NCBI GenBank assembly: GCA_024305745.1
Contig: JAHRBS010000010.1
Coordinates: 3,107,501 to 3,171,500, forward strand
Direction of reading: 5' to 3'
From: Polyporus tsugae
Taxonomy: Eukaryota; Basidiomycota; Agaricomycetes; Polyporales; Polyporaceae
DNA length: 64,000 nt
This document shows, one piece after another, positions 11,352-23,803 of this stretch; within the stretch, counting starts at the first letter, position 1; every line of letters starts with the position of its first letter. The translations under genes and the position numbers were made by a program. The notes under the pieces are model-generated. The model was given only the letters and a program-made list of their open reading frames with translations, was not told where the DNA came from and did no database searches.

Positions 11352-12693
11352 TCAAGCATAGAAACCGAGTTCGGCGAGCCGGTATCGTGTGGTCTTTACG
11401 TGGAACTCAAGATAGCCCTGGGGTGCATCAGTTGATGCATTGCATTCTGACAGCCAAAGAAGTTCTGGGGCGGCGCTCACCTGCAGAAACCGCTGCCACA
11501 ATGCGGCGAGCTCGGGGTCGACAGACGTGATAGCGTCGATCCTCCGCACTGTGTCCGTGACTTCAGCCACTAGCGTTCGCAGCACGTCCGTCGGTGACTT
11601 GCGTTCGGCCGCCGCGCGCAAATGCACGTAGTTGTCGGTCTCGCCGGCAAGGGACTCTTTGTAGAATGACAGCCTATAAAATACTCGCGGGTCAGCCCAC
11701 TCCTATAGGTCATTTTCCAACGCCCAAACACCTACAGGTCGCTGTGGCGCAAAAGTCAATTTCATATTCTCATGCCGCTGAGAAAAGGAAAACAAATCAC
11801 ATACTTCGTGCAGTTGATGAAATAATCCAATTCACTGGAAGACCGGCGAACCAGCTCCGGAGTCAGCTACCGAGGCAGTCACCATCGCTAGGGCCGACAG
11901 GAGAAACTTACGGGATGATCTGGATGTACGAGTTCACACCCGGCCGCCAGCTGGTCGGGAAAACAAAGTGCGCGTACGGAGGGCCAACACCAGATTTCGT
12001 GCGGACATAATACGGGTAACGTGTCGCGCCAGGACGGGTGGCCATGCCCTTCGTGGTGTATTCGATGTACATCGCCGTCATGGAATCGAACGTGCCGCTG
12101 ATGATGGCGTTCGCGCCGACGCGCGGCCACAGGTCAAACGCCTTCGTGAGATGTGCGGCAAAACGGTCGAGGACGGGGTCGAGTTGGGGCGCGCCGTCGA
12201 GACAGCGCTGTGCGAACTGTCCGATGGGCTCTGGGTCCGCCCCACAGTGGTCGTCCGCATAAAACGTAAAGGCGGTGTAGAGCGCGATGAAGTACTGGTG
12301 CTCGGGGCTCTCGTGGCTGTAGCAGCACTCGGCCATGTTGCAACTGTTGTGCAACATCTTCTCCGTGAACGTGGCACTGACATCGATGGTCCATGATGCG
12401 ATCTCGGCGGCCAGTCGTTGCCTCAGGTCAAGATTCCTGGGCGTGCGTGGGGATTGAAATCGCAGGCCGTTCAGGAAATCTTGGATGATACGCTTGGTTT
12501 CATGAAACGGGTCCTTGAAGACTATGGTGGTCAGGAGAGCAAGGATGGGGAGGGAGAGTCGGTCGACGTATACGCACGAGATAAAATTTATCCTCGGCGT
12601 AAAATGAGTCTTCTTTGATGGGCAAGGACAGACTGCGGGAAAAACTACATGGTCAGTGTTGTTCCTGCGGCAAGCAGGTGTGGTGTTCTGCAC
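11352..12693 (-). CDS. Tri5-type (trichodiene synthase fold) sesquiterpene synthase
   Basis: Class I terpene cyclases of this fold ionise a prenyl diphosphate (usually farnesyl diphosphate) with a Mg cluster. The large exon encodes IIQDFLNGLRFQSPRTP at its start, the aspartate-rich motif FYADDHCGADPEP, then RVGANAIISGTFD, YIEYTTKG and RYPYYVRTKSG, all typical of the Tri5 family. It ends at 11912. Downstream coding exons are 11834-11805, a 6-nt microexon 11741-11736, 11673-11481 and 11417-11352. Splicing all of them restores the NSE/DTE motif as NDLLSFYKE followed by LAGETDNYVHLR, and the C-terminus YLEFHVKTTRYRLAELG. The 5' end is unresolved: the frame stays open to a GTG at 12693 but has no in-frame ATG, so a short first exon lies upstream. 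Product identity cannot be inferred. No P450 or other tailoring gene is recognisable beside it. Confidence 0.88.
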
Positions 12694-15600
12694 TCACAGC
12701 GGGAAGAGGAGATAGGAAAGACTGGCGTGAGAGAGGGCAGACCGGCATAACAAGGCAAGCGGGGAAAGAGAGAAGGAAGGCATGCCTGGCGGGGGATGGG
12801 GGGCGATCCGGTAATCCAAGAGGATGTTTTAAAGCAGACGAAGGCCCGGAGCCACAATTTGTGCCGCCCACGATCTGGGGGTGATGACGATGGGCTGGGC
12901 TGGGATTGCCATGTAGTGTGTCCCTCGGAGAAAGCGACGTGTGCATACGAACGACTAGCCGTGAGAGGTCGAGGCGCGGGCATGTAGGAAGCCTGCATCG
13001 AGGCTTCGGAAGCTCATGCTCGTGCACAGGTGACGTAGGGGATGGTGGCTTGTTGATTTGAGGACCAACAACAACTCGAGTCTAACCCGAGGAAGAGATG
13101 GATGACAATCGTAGCAAGTCCGGTACTTACACCCGGGCCCGCACACTGTCACCCGGCCTCTGGCGCGTGAACAGGCCCGGGGTCAAGAACATGGCATGAG
13201 CTGATCGAGATTACTGTACTTATGCCGCCAGTCCGCTTAGTCAGCGCAGTTCCTGTCTGAATTTAAGTTTACGACGCACTCTGACTATCAGACTGCTCTC
13301 TCGACCGCCCGGATAGTTGTTAACGTTGCTCTAGTAGGCCCCTCACGGTCTGAGCCCCCATTCTACCCTTTTGCCTGCGTACCCGCCTGGTCTGCGCCTT
13401 GGCTGACATCACATCCCGATGCACCCTGCAAGTCTAGACATGGCTGTACTACGCTAGACCCGACTGGACCCAGGCTATGTACTGCTAACTGAGTCTCTGC
13501 GCAGCTGCTCTTGGTCTCGTTTGTGCAGTTGCATACACGATTTTTTTTTGCGTTTATGTGTTCTGGCAGGTTAACAGGGCATCAACGACCGAGCGTCGGC
13601 GCCGGTTGTATTGTTCGTTTCCCGGAGGTCTTAGACCTGGTAAAGGTGTATCCGAGTTCGTTGGTTCCCGTACCATCGCGAGCATCGCGTTCTAGTCCTC
13701 GACATTGAAAAGCATCGCCACCACCAACGCGATTCCGAAACACTTTCCTACAGGCATCCTGCTTTGGGGTAGGATGAACATTGGCCTACGCATGTGACCA
13801 ATGGACTCGCGAGTCTGTGCAGCAACCCCCATGGCTTGCATCACGTCAACGGGCCACGGGATGGTTCATTTGTAACGTTCTTCAGTACGTAGTCCTCAGC
13901 CCTCCGACTTTCGCACAGCAAAGAAATCACCGTTTCTCCAAGCAGGGAAGACTTTGAAAACGAACAACACCTTCTAGATCTTTTCGACTCCGGGAAATTG
14001 TTCGAGAAAGGCGCGTGATCATCCCTTTCCTTTTGGACGACAGACATCGTCGCCTTTCCTCATAGAGGAATTTCCTCTGCCGGAAACCTTTCCCATCTCG
14101 CTGCAAACTGGCCATTTCCAAAAGCTACGGGTCACCGGTCAACCTTCCGATGGGAGGAAATGATGATTTCTTTGCAGTACGGTCGAGTGTCGACTGCAGT
14201 CATGCCCACGGACCGCCGTAAGTCCCGAAATTAAATGGCTGTCTTGACTGCCCCATTTGAAGTACTTACGTCCGTTCCTTTGTACTGAAACTTATCTCCG
14301 GCGCGGTTGGAGGGCCACAACATTCATCATTCCTCGTGGCTCTCTTGACCACCGATACTGTATTTATCCAAAGTACGAGTACAGCGCATACCAAACCACA
14401 AGAGGGATATGTCAAGCATTCTCCCGAAAAGAATATCAGTCAGCCTGAACTCGAACGCACCGCCATATTGTTTGCATCGGTGCCGTAGTCGGCCTCCTAC
14501 CATGGGGCTGTCCGTTCCGGACACATACCTGTGGCGTTGAGTGTGTCTGCATGGCCCTGTCGCTTAGATTACACCACAGGAACTGAGCGGGATGGTGCAT
14601 CAACGAATGGGAATGCGCGCGGCATCAATTAATATCAATGCTGCACTGGCACGTATGACGACGACACCTCACGGTCCTCAGTACATACAGTACCCACAAT
14701 TCGGAGATATGTGCCATCCTCGTGGGTACCAGTCCTTGAGATTGCTGACGTTGTTCCTGCGATACCAACGCGAGCAGGGCACATCCTTCGCAACCATTCC
14801 ATTCCATATCGCGGCTATATCGGACTCTGACGCATTCTCCCAATTCACGAGTGCATATATCCACGGGGCACTGAAGAAGCTCTACTGATCTGCTTCGAAA
14901 GTGCCACCGTGCCAACTACATTCTGAGCAATGACCTTCAGAACCCAGGTGGCATAACGAAGCAGACGCACGACGCAGGGCTCAAGCAAGCATAATGGTCT
15001 CCAATTGATGACATGTACAAGCAAGTAAGGGCACCTGCGATATCGACAATGTCGGAGACATGAGCGGGCTGGTGTCACATAAGCTACCTACGGGGACGAA
15101 GCATGCTACGTTAGGGAGAAGCGGGCGGAGGGTAGCGGGAAGCAGGGTGGCTTCGTCCAGGCTGCGGGAGGAAGAGAGTGGGTGTGTGGAGGGGATCACG
15201 AAGGTGAAGGTAAGAAACGACTGAACAGGAGATACGTGTGTGTGGGATTTTCTAGGTTTTCCGTATGTTTTTGTGCGTTTGTGATCAATGCAACAGAACA
15301 AACGTGAGGTAAAACCAGGAAGAGACGAGCAGGAAGAACGACGTGAAACAACATTAGGGTAGACGGAACGTGGATGTACGGTTAGGTATTCTGTACACGA
15401 GGAGACCGAAATGGGAGACGGCAATATCAAACAGCGAGGAAGCAGGACCGTCCAACGTGCGGGAATGCTGATATGCGGCGCCGTAGGTCATTCGACGGTG
15501 ACAGATGCTCCCCAGCGCAAGACAGGCGTGGGCACATAGACCCGGGGCCGCAATCGTATGCCGATAGTAGTGAGAATAGATACGAAGTGCGATGATGACG

Positions 15601-15934
15601 ATGTTAAACGGGCATTGGAGAGTGGAATGGGCAATCCGAGAGACAGGATGGATATGTCGTGAAGAGTGGAGAGCCCGAGTAGAGAAACAATGTTATGATG
15701 CGAGAGACATGGGGAGAAACCGTGACCGAAGGATGCGGGAGACTGGTGCGGGATAGAGAGTGGCGGGCAAGCGACCCTACGCTTGCGCAGGGAAGCTCGA
15801 GTGGGGGGATGATACACCAGGGGCCGACGGAGGCAGAGTATTATAATGAATGATGCGTGGAAGGTAGCGAGAACGAGAAGCTGGTGCAACTATCTAAAAT
15901 CTCCGTTGCGGTTCTAGACACGTGTTGTACAACC
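12694..15934. other. Long gene-poor stretch between terpene synthase and cyclin
   Basis: About 3.2 kb with only short open frames lacking family blocks or plausible exon chains. The proximal part (to about 13.2 kb) should hold the terpene synthase promoter and missing first exon. The distal part (15.0-15.9 kb) is purine-rich on the plus strand and lies 3' of the cyclin gene. I see no transposon termini, tRNA or clear tandem repeat. Confidence 0.55.
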
Positions 15935-18393
15935 TCACGCCTTCAGCGAAGGTCGGTGGTGAGGCCCAAATGGGCGGTCATAGGAGGTCGGGAACCCTAC
16001 GCGGTCGTAGGTACCCCAGTGAGAAGGGACATAATGAGCCTCGGTAGCGTGGACGTTGCTGTACTGGGGATCGAACCGCGTCTGCGAGTACGATCGCAGG
16101 CGTGCAGGTACTTGGTCTGCGACGGCCTGGTTGTAGGAGAGGGAGTGAGAGCGCGTGTGCTCGTGAGGTGCGGCCGGCACAGTATACCCGTACTCGAAGC
16201 CGGGAACGGGGCCTTGGAAAACTGGCGCTGCGAATACCGGCGGGCGGCCGATAGGCTCCTGCGCGATCATGTAGCCACCCATCGACCACGAAGCATGGTG
16301 TAAATCCATTGCAGGCGGGAAGGGGGGAGGCGCAGGGGCCATAGGAGGATGCCACAGCGGCTGGGGAGCCACATATTGACCGTGGACGCGGGAAGCGTCA
16401 CGAACTATGGGCTCGTCCCCAGCAGGGCTCCATTTGGCCGGTGGGGGCAGGGTACGCTCCGGTAACCTGACAAACGGGTCAAAGTCGATGTTGGAAGAGC
16501 GATGATGCGTGCGCCTCCTCGGCAGATACTCCTCTCTCAGGGGGCCATCTTCGTCGAGATCGATCTCGAGAACGTCATCCAGGTAGGTCTCCTCGTAGCC
16601 AGTCGCTTCCTTCCTCTGGTCGAGTGCGACAAACACCGGTTGTGGGGGAACCGTACACGTCTGCGAATTGCTCCCACCACATCCGCAATCAATGGGGCGA
16701 GCGTTGATTAGCACCTCAATGGCTCCGCGCACTATGTTGTATGGACTGGTGGAAGGCCGTGAGATGGGTTGCGGATACATGGGCGAGGACAGAGTTTGGT
16801 GGTATGCCATGACGTCTGACATCCACGTGGACCATTGCTCCGTTGTGATGGAAAGGTCATACTGGAAGATATCGAGGGCGAGAGCTTCCAAGCGGTTCAA
16901 GGAGCGGATGGGAACGTTGGAGATCGTGTGCCTAAAACTAATATCAGCAATTAGTTCAGAGATTGGCAGCAAAAGACGTACCATGTCTTGTTGGAGAAGG
17001 TATGGTCATCCAACCACTTGTTGGCCAACATACATCCGAGTAAGATCAAGCGGAAAGGCGCGTAGGCCTCAATGACCTCCCTGTCTGTCCCGAGGTGAGC
17101 GTCTCCAAGGAGCTCCGCGCGGAACCGCATCTCCTTCGCATGCTCAGGGCCAAGGCCGACCGGCCCAAAGAATACAGGCAGACGGACGATATACCACAAG
17201 GCAAGGAAGATCGCAGACGGCTGCAACAGTGTGGACAGCAGCATCGAGTGTGTGGACGTGATCAGGTGGATGGGAGGAGAGCTCGGGTAATGCTTGATGA
17301 ACGCCCTGTGGGTGGTGTTGTCAGCATCGACGAACAACGGGTAACGGCAGAACGCTACATACGTTGGCTGGGCATACTCGGGGGAAAGGCGTAAGCCAGT
17401 CGTGCAGACCTTCCAGACGTAGCCGACGATCCACTCGGACAAAGGTGCCGCCAGTTTCTTGTAGGCAGCTGTGGCAACAGGCGCCACAACGGAGTCAACG
17501 ACGAGCACTTGCTGGCCAGGCTGCTCCGCTGGATAGGTTTGGCACTGGTAGCAGGATGCATGGTACGCATCGTGAGCAGTGTAAGTGGCGGCTTGTGTAC
17601 CCTCGACATGCCGGTTGCGCTGCAACGCGGGGATGAGCTGGGCCTCGGCTGCGATAGCGTTCTCGACATATTGGGTGAAGGGAGTCGCTGGCCCAATGGG
17701 GCTCGACCCAGGTTCAGCGCCATCCACTGCCTCGGGCGAGAAACTTCCCAGGACCTCGGGAGAGCAGTCTTCAAGGATGGGGCTAAACATGCCCCTCTCG
17801 TAGCATGACCCTGTCGTGGAATGCGGGACCGAGTAAGATCGAGTGATACCCCCGGTGGAGTAGTCCATAGCGTCCGGAGGACTCTCGACAGCCATACCAT
17901 CGTGCTGCTTCTCCTCGAGGGCGCAGAAGCCAGCGACATAGCCACCGTCTTCGCTCCGCCAGTCTTGCATAGCGGTAGGGTAGCCACTCATCTCCTCGTC
18001 CATCTCCTCGTCCATCTCCTCAAGGGGTGGGTACATGTTGCCGTAAGCCTGGGCCGAACAGACGGGCGGAATGCAAGCTTGCGCGAGCTCTCCTTTAATG
18101 ACCGAGACGTTGTCCGCAACGGTCAACCCTTCGTTAAAACCCTGAGGCAAGACGTGAGGGTGAGCAGAGTCGTCTTCCCAGATGCGACGTGGCTTGTTTC
18201 TCCTCCAAGAGGGAAGCGAGCTGATCCACTCCTCCCTCGTCGCGAAGGACGGTGGGGGTCCCTGGGGCGGGAGAGGTAAGGAGTGGGTTAGGTGTTGGAA
18301 GAGGGAAGATTTGCTATCAGGCTGGAGGGGATGATTGATCTTGATCACGGGATGAGCGGGCTGCTTGGTGTAGACGGGGACGGGAACTGGCAT
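15935..18393 (-). CDS. CLG1/Pcl-type cyclin with long disordered N-terminus
   Basis: Starts MPVPVPVYTKQPAHPVIKIN at ATG 18393. The first about 270 residues are low complexity, acidic and Pro/Ser rich, with a 12-bp repeat near 17990-18020 encoding EEMDEEMDEEM. The cyclin box begins in exon 1 (LSEWIVGYVWKVC) and continues after a 57-nt intron (17362-17306) with AFIKHYPSSPPIHLITS and FRLILLGCMLANKWLDDHTF. A 50-nt intron (16981-16932) splits the Trp codon of NKTWHTISNVPIRSLNRLE. The C-terminal 300 residues are again disordered and end in RPSLKA at TGA 15937-15935. The LxxxLLGCMLANKWLDDHTFSNKTW pattern, seen here in pieces, is that of fungal Pcl-type cyclins that bind Pho85-like kinases, closest in style to Clg1. 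Partner kinase and role in nutrient or autophagy control are inferred from family. The first intron length is a multiple of three, so a retained form would stay in frame. Confidence 0.85.
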
Positions 18394-19203
18394 CTGCGAG
18401 AGAAAAACAGAAGAGGGAAAGCCACAGGTGTCTGCACGACCGAGGAGGAGGGGCAGGACCTATGACGTTGGAGCCGGGGGCTGCGGCGTGGATTGAAGGG
18501 GCTTGAGGCCGGTCGTAAAATAAGTCGTAAAAGGAGACAGAGGAAGGGGGGGGGGGAGACCGAGAGACGATAACGCAGGGTTGGTGGGGTCGAAGTGGCA
18601 AACGCGCAGCGAAGGCGTGCCTTTTAGGATGCTCGACGAGAAGAGGAGATCAGGCAGACGGTGGCCGTAGCTCCCTCCCGACCGTCAAAAGTATCGCTGG
18701 CAGGGGATGAACGCCCTCTCCTGAGTCGACGCCGTCGCAATCGTCTGTCGCGAGAGAAGGGGAGGAACTGGAGACGATGGACCGACGAGGAGGGGAGGGT
18801 CGATCCTGGGGGGGCCAATGTCGTCGTGGCTTGAGGGGAACACAACCGCCCTCGCTCTTTCTCTCCCCAGCCCGCTTATGTCAGCACCCCCATTGGGCCA
18901 CCCGCGCTTGCTCCGTCCGCTCCCGCTCCAACAGTGCCCTTCACTCGCTCTCCGTCCCCGTCTACGTCCTCCCTCGGCTCATGCCCACCCTCGCCCCATC
19001 GTCCGCTCACAGCCCCCACCTGCCCCCCACATCGTGCCATCCGCGTTCCCGCAGCAGCAGCTCCGCCCGACGCGCCCGCTAGCCGTTTGCGCTTAGACTT
19101 GCCTCTTACTTAACCGTTAACCCGCACGCGTCCGACTCGCGCCCCGGCAAGAATTCTCGATCACGTTCCCGGCTTCGCCTCTCAGTTCTCAGCCACAGCC
19201 AGC
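18394..19203. promoter_or_regulatory. Divergent intergenic region cyclin/FAR11
   Basis: 810 bp between two divergent genes. It contains long pyrimidine-rich tracts leading to both start codons, including a G run at 18546-18555, as is common upstream of basidiomycete genes. No defined regulatory motif is claimed. Confidence 0.45.
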
Positions 19204-22200
19204 ATGGTACTGTCCCAGATATCCTCGTTTTTCTCCAATACGCGCGATATTAACCCGCCCAATGCCCAGCAAGGAGTTGGCCTCGACTCGATTACCCTCG
19301 GCCAGCTCAAGGCCATGGTCGGGTCCGCACCCAAACCAAAGGTTCGCATGTTTCTCACACTCCCCGACCCATCCTTACCAATCCATACGCGTCTAATACA
19401 TACGAACAAGTAGCAATCCTTCTACGACTTCCGATACGACGACGAGGACCATGTTCTCAATGAAATCGAGGAGTTCTATTCATATGTGGAGATGCCACAG
19501 GTGGCCGAGAACCTGAAGGCATGGGAGGGCTCGTTTTCCGGCGGTGCGTGGATATCCTCGCACAGCGGTGGGATTCCCTGACGCGTCACAGAATGGACCT
19601 CCAGCTTGTTCGCACAGCGCAAAGCGCATGTCCAAATCCTTCTAGAGAGCTTGGAGCATCGCGATGCCGAGATCCGTTTCACGAACGCGCGCCGACTGTT
19701 TTACGTCCTTCAAGGTGAGCTCATGATGTATGCATCTCCGTGCTATTGCCTCACCTCGCCTGCAGGTACTTTTGCCGAAACGACGTCTCCCGAGGATCAA
19801 TTGCACTGGATCATTGAGAACTGCAAAGTCGTCCGTGCTGCGAATGGTCTAAGTAACATTGTCGAGGCTATCAAGATTGCAAGCTCTAAGCACGATCTCC
19901 TTTGGTAACTGGGTCTCTAAAGCGGTGTTGAACAGCCATCTCACACCTTCTATAGCAGCCTATCCGACGCTGATGCGGCGCATTTCAACATCTCTCCTCA
20001 GGAGAAAGCGGACTTCATGGAAGAGGTTACTACGGAGCTTTCCGTGTATCTAGGGATGCTGTATCACATGGTCGAGGTCTTCAAGGGTCATGATGACTTC
20101 GCCGACGAGCTGAGTGAGCAATGCCGTCTGCCGGCAGCGTACGCCGCTGATCTTCTCCGACCACAGTGAGCCTGGAACCGCCATTACCCGTCTATCTATT
20201 CAATGTCGTCGCCGGGCTGCGGGACAAAAGCGCCAAGGGGTATCCTGTGAAGAAAGTACAGTTCTTCTCATGACTCATAATGATATCGGATTAAGTCTCA
20301 TGGTCACTACGTCAGCTCCTTTTGGTGCTTTGGAAGACGATCCTGACGTGTTGCGGCGGCATTCGCGAACTGGCCTCTGTCAAGAAGCTGACTCGAGAGC
20401 TCGCCGGATTGTCAGCAGTGCCAGACGAAGGTACTGTGTCCGCGTCTGCGAAATTTACTTGGAGAGTCTGACAATGTTCATACGGTAGCGGTTCCGATCA
20501 AGGCGTCTCCGATTGACCTTGAGCTGTTTCGGCAGGAAATCTCTGTGAAGTATCCGACGTTCAACCCCCAGGCGGTGAAGGCGCCTGCGTCGACCCCTGT
20601 GGCTACCGCAAAGCTCTCTCAAGCATATTCACCCATTCCCGTCCGCCACCACTACGAGCACGATGGCAGTGACTCGCAGCATCAGGAACAATCGCATAGC
20701 GGTATGGCACACCCATATTCACAGCCCGGATCTTCGTTTCGTTCTATGCATCCGGCCACACCGGCACCTTCGCCGCCGCCATCTCCAAAGCCCAAGAAGC
20801 AGCAGTTCCAGACAGACCAGAACCGCCCTTTCCTCTTCCCCTTCTCGAGGTCACGGATTGGCTACAACGATTCACGGCTAGTTCCTTTCGCTATCGATGA
20901 GGCAGACAAGTTGTACGCGAAGCATATGTACGTCAGTCTGTCCCTATGGCAGATGTGGAAGATGCGCGAAGAGTGTATGACTGTCGAGAGTGGTCTGGAC
21001 TTCCTTCCTGGCGCCGAACGGCCTTCCGAGCCCAAGATTCCGCCTATCGTGAGCCTGTCCTTGAGCTTCCTTGAAGATGTGCTGTAAGGTTTGCTGATGA
21101 ACGGATGTAGTTGCCTCAACAGGACGAGGAGGCTACCGAGAAATTACCCGACATGGCTATCTTGGATGCAAAGATCGCGGAGGCCGAAAGGGCCATTGCG
21201 GAGGGGGAGACAACAGCTGAGAAGCGTCGTGCCATGGAACGCAAGGAGGACCTTATGCGTTTGAAGAGGGTAGAGCAGATCTATGTACGTATCCTTGCTC
21301 CGCGATCACTCGATTCCTTGCCTCACTAGTTCCATAGAGCGCTGTTCTACCCGTCCTATCTGGATGGGTCCTCGTATTGCTCAAACTCCTACTGGCGACC
21401 GTGTCAACTGCCAATGGCGGCGTTCCGCCACATTCTGGTACGGGTACTGGATTTCCGCCTGGCGTTGGATCTCGTGAGTCATGCATGTCCTGCCATTGAT
21501 ACCGAGAATAGCTGACGGCCCGCAGCTCTCGATCAGCCACCTCCGAAGCCCGCAACCCTTGACGAGACAGATGTAACACGACATCGCGAGATCACTTCGA
21601 AGGCTGTTTCGGCCATCCTACTTCTCACCCTGAAATGGTTCAAGATGTCCCGTGAGTGATCACAGTCCAATTCAACAGGTCCCGGAAGTTTCACATGTAC
21701 ACAGACGTGATGAAGTTCCATCACCTTGGACAGCTACTGCTCGATACCAACTGCCTCTTGTTGATCCTGAAGATTTTTGGATTGCAGGAAGTGTCCACTG
21801 CCATTGTTTCTAGAGCGGACGCTCCTGAACACAAGTGAGCTTCTGCCCGTTATCATTGTAGATCAACTTTCGTTTACACAGCATATTTTTCCCTGTCAGT
21901 TTCTTCCGATACTGCCAGACCCGCTTCGCACGGCAGCCGGATTCCGGCGCCCTGTCAGAAGACCGCATGCAGCGTGCGTCGCGGCAGACGACCGTGCGCA
22001 CGACCGTTCTCCCCAACGGCCAGAAGCATGTGGAGGAGGTGGACCTGTTGACCGACTTCTCGTGGCGCAATTTCTTCTCCACGATCAACTTTGCCAAGAT
22101 CATGCAGAAGCTTTCCAAGCACCGGTCGCATCGCATACGTATGCTTGTGCAATACAAGAGCTCTGTGAGTACTTCATGTCTCAGGTTTCAGACTTCACAT

Positions 22201-23544
22201 ACATGCATTACGTCCGTCCTTCAAGCGAGACGGACGGTGCCGTTTACCCCACACGAAGACATGCCCACGCTTGTAATGGGATGGATGGCTGACTGACAGC
22301 GGCGGTAATTACAGGCGGTGTTGAAGCGGATACTGAAGGTGCAGCACCCCATGCTGCAGCTGCATGTCCTCAAGTTGATCAAGAGTCAAGTTCCATTCTG
22401 TGGTCGGAAGTGGCGGCAGTGTAGGCCTTGTGTCACGCTTCGCTCGGCAGTTTGCTGAGTTACGGTTACACCCCCGCTCGCCTACAGCGAACATGCAGGT
22501 CATCACGTCCATTTACTTGAATTGCAGGCCCGACCTCCGAGATGAATGGTTGACCGGCATCGAAGTCGACGACGTGTATGACGCACAGGTCGGTAGCGGG
22601 CTTGGTGCAGCAGTGGAAGGTCGAGTTTAATTACCTCATTCGTAGGCCCAGGAACAAGCATTGCGACACCTCGTGAAGTTCTGTACGTATATTCGTCCTT
22701 CTCGTCTGCCTCGCGCATGCGACTCATGTGTCCACAGACAACAGCAAGCGGTACGGCGTTCAGGCCAGCGTGCAGTCGAACGCGCATCGGCGCGCCGCGA
22801 GCCTCTCACATCACCTCGAGGGCCTCCACCCCGGGCCTGAGCTGTCAGGGATGATCCGCCCGGTCCAAACGCCGAACACGGTCGACGCGGACGTCTTCCC
22901 GCCGCTTCGCGCACAGACGACCGAGCAGTCCATTTTCCTGCCATACGTGACGGAGGACATCGCGTTCGAGGAAGAATACGAGGAGTACCTCCGCTGGTCC
23001 GAGACCTCGGACACGAGCTCGCAGGGCTCGTCCGCGTGGGCGCGCCTACCGGAGCTCATACATGACATTGCAGACGGCATCAGCGACAGCGAGAGCATCG
23101 TCTCGATCGGCGAGCTCGGCGAAGACGCGCGTCTGGACACCGCGAAGGGGACGCGCGATGTACCAGATGAAAATGTGAACAACTGGGAGGTCAGTAGGTT
23201 TGGGCTCGTCTGTCATGAGTTGCCTCATTGACGATCTCGGAAACCCTCTAGCATATGAGCCCGAAAACGATGGCTGCGCTGGCGAAGTCGCCGGCTCATG
23301 GGCGGAGATCGAGCTCTGGAAGCGGAAGCCTCCGGCCCGTCCTGCCGTTCGAGCTGGATCAGGGCACTGCCGTGGACGACTCTGAGGAGGACGAGGAACT
23401 TGGGCCGATGCCGAAGGAGCTTTCTGGTCCTTTCCAGTCAGGTGGTGGCGTGGACGAAGTCGAATACGCATATGGGTGAGTTGAGGCGTTTCAGTGGGGA
23501 TTGGACATGCAAGGCTGACTCCATCCATTCATTTCAGTGTATAA
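19204..23544 (+). CDS. FAR11: STRIPAK complex subunit FAR11/STRIP (PRO22, HAM-2)
   Basis: Scaffold of the striatin-interacting phosphatase and kinase complex. In fungi it is needed for hyphal fusion and sexual development and, as Far11, for pheromone arrest and TORC2 antagonism. ATG 19204 opens exon 1 (to 19341, MVLSQISSFFSNTRDINPP). Exons 19414-19543 (SFYDFRYDDEDHVLNEIEEF), 19592-19714 (EWTSSLFAQRKAHVQILLE) and from 19766 (GTFAETTSPEDQLHWIIEN) make the start of the N1221 domain. A Pro-rich linker lies near 20570-20850 (HHYEHDGSDSQHQEQ). The DUF3402 half follows, with RMLVQYKSSAVLKRILKVQH, PFCGRKWRQSNMQVITSIYL and DLRDEWLTGIEVDD. The C-terminal tail is acidic and serine-rich and ends VEYAYGV, the last Gly codon being split before the final exon (TAA 23542-23544). 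About fifteen short introns. The identification is strong because both halves occur in the right order. Confidence 0.92.
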
Positions 23545-23803
23545 CGTTGAACGATCCAAAACCTGGCAGTCCACTGTCACTTGTGTATTATAGGAGCTTC
23601 CGCCGTTTAGATTGTTTCAGCTTCTTGACCACATCGCATCGCTAGGGTTTGGAAGTGCATATAGTGTGACGGGCGCATCGCCATTGGCGGTGCCGGTAAT
23701 ACACCCCCAATGTCACAGTACTACATGGCTGGCTGAAACGATACAAGACGGGTTACATGCAGCCGGTCAGTCATCCGTCTTCGTCTACGTCAACGCCTCG
23801 ATC

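Noticed and set aside
13841..14121. Short minus-strand frames around 13.9 kb
   Set aside because: No domain, no plausible exon chain, composition as in surrounding spacer.
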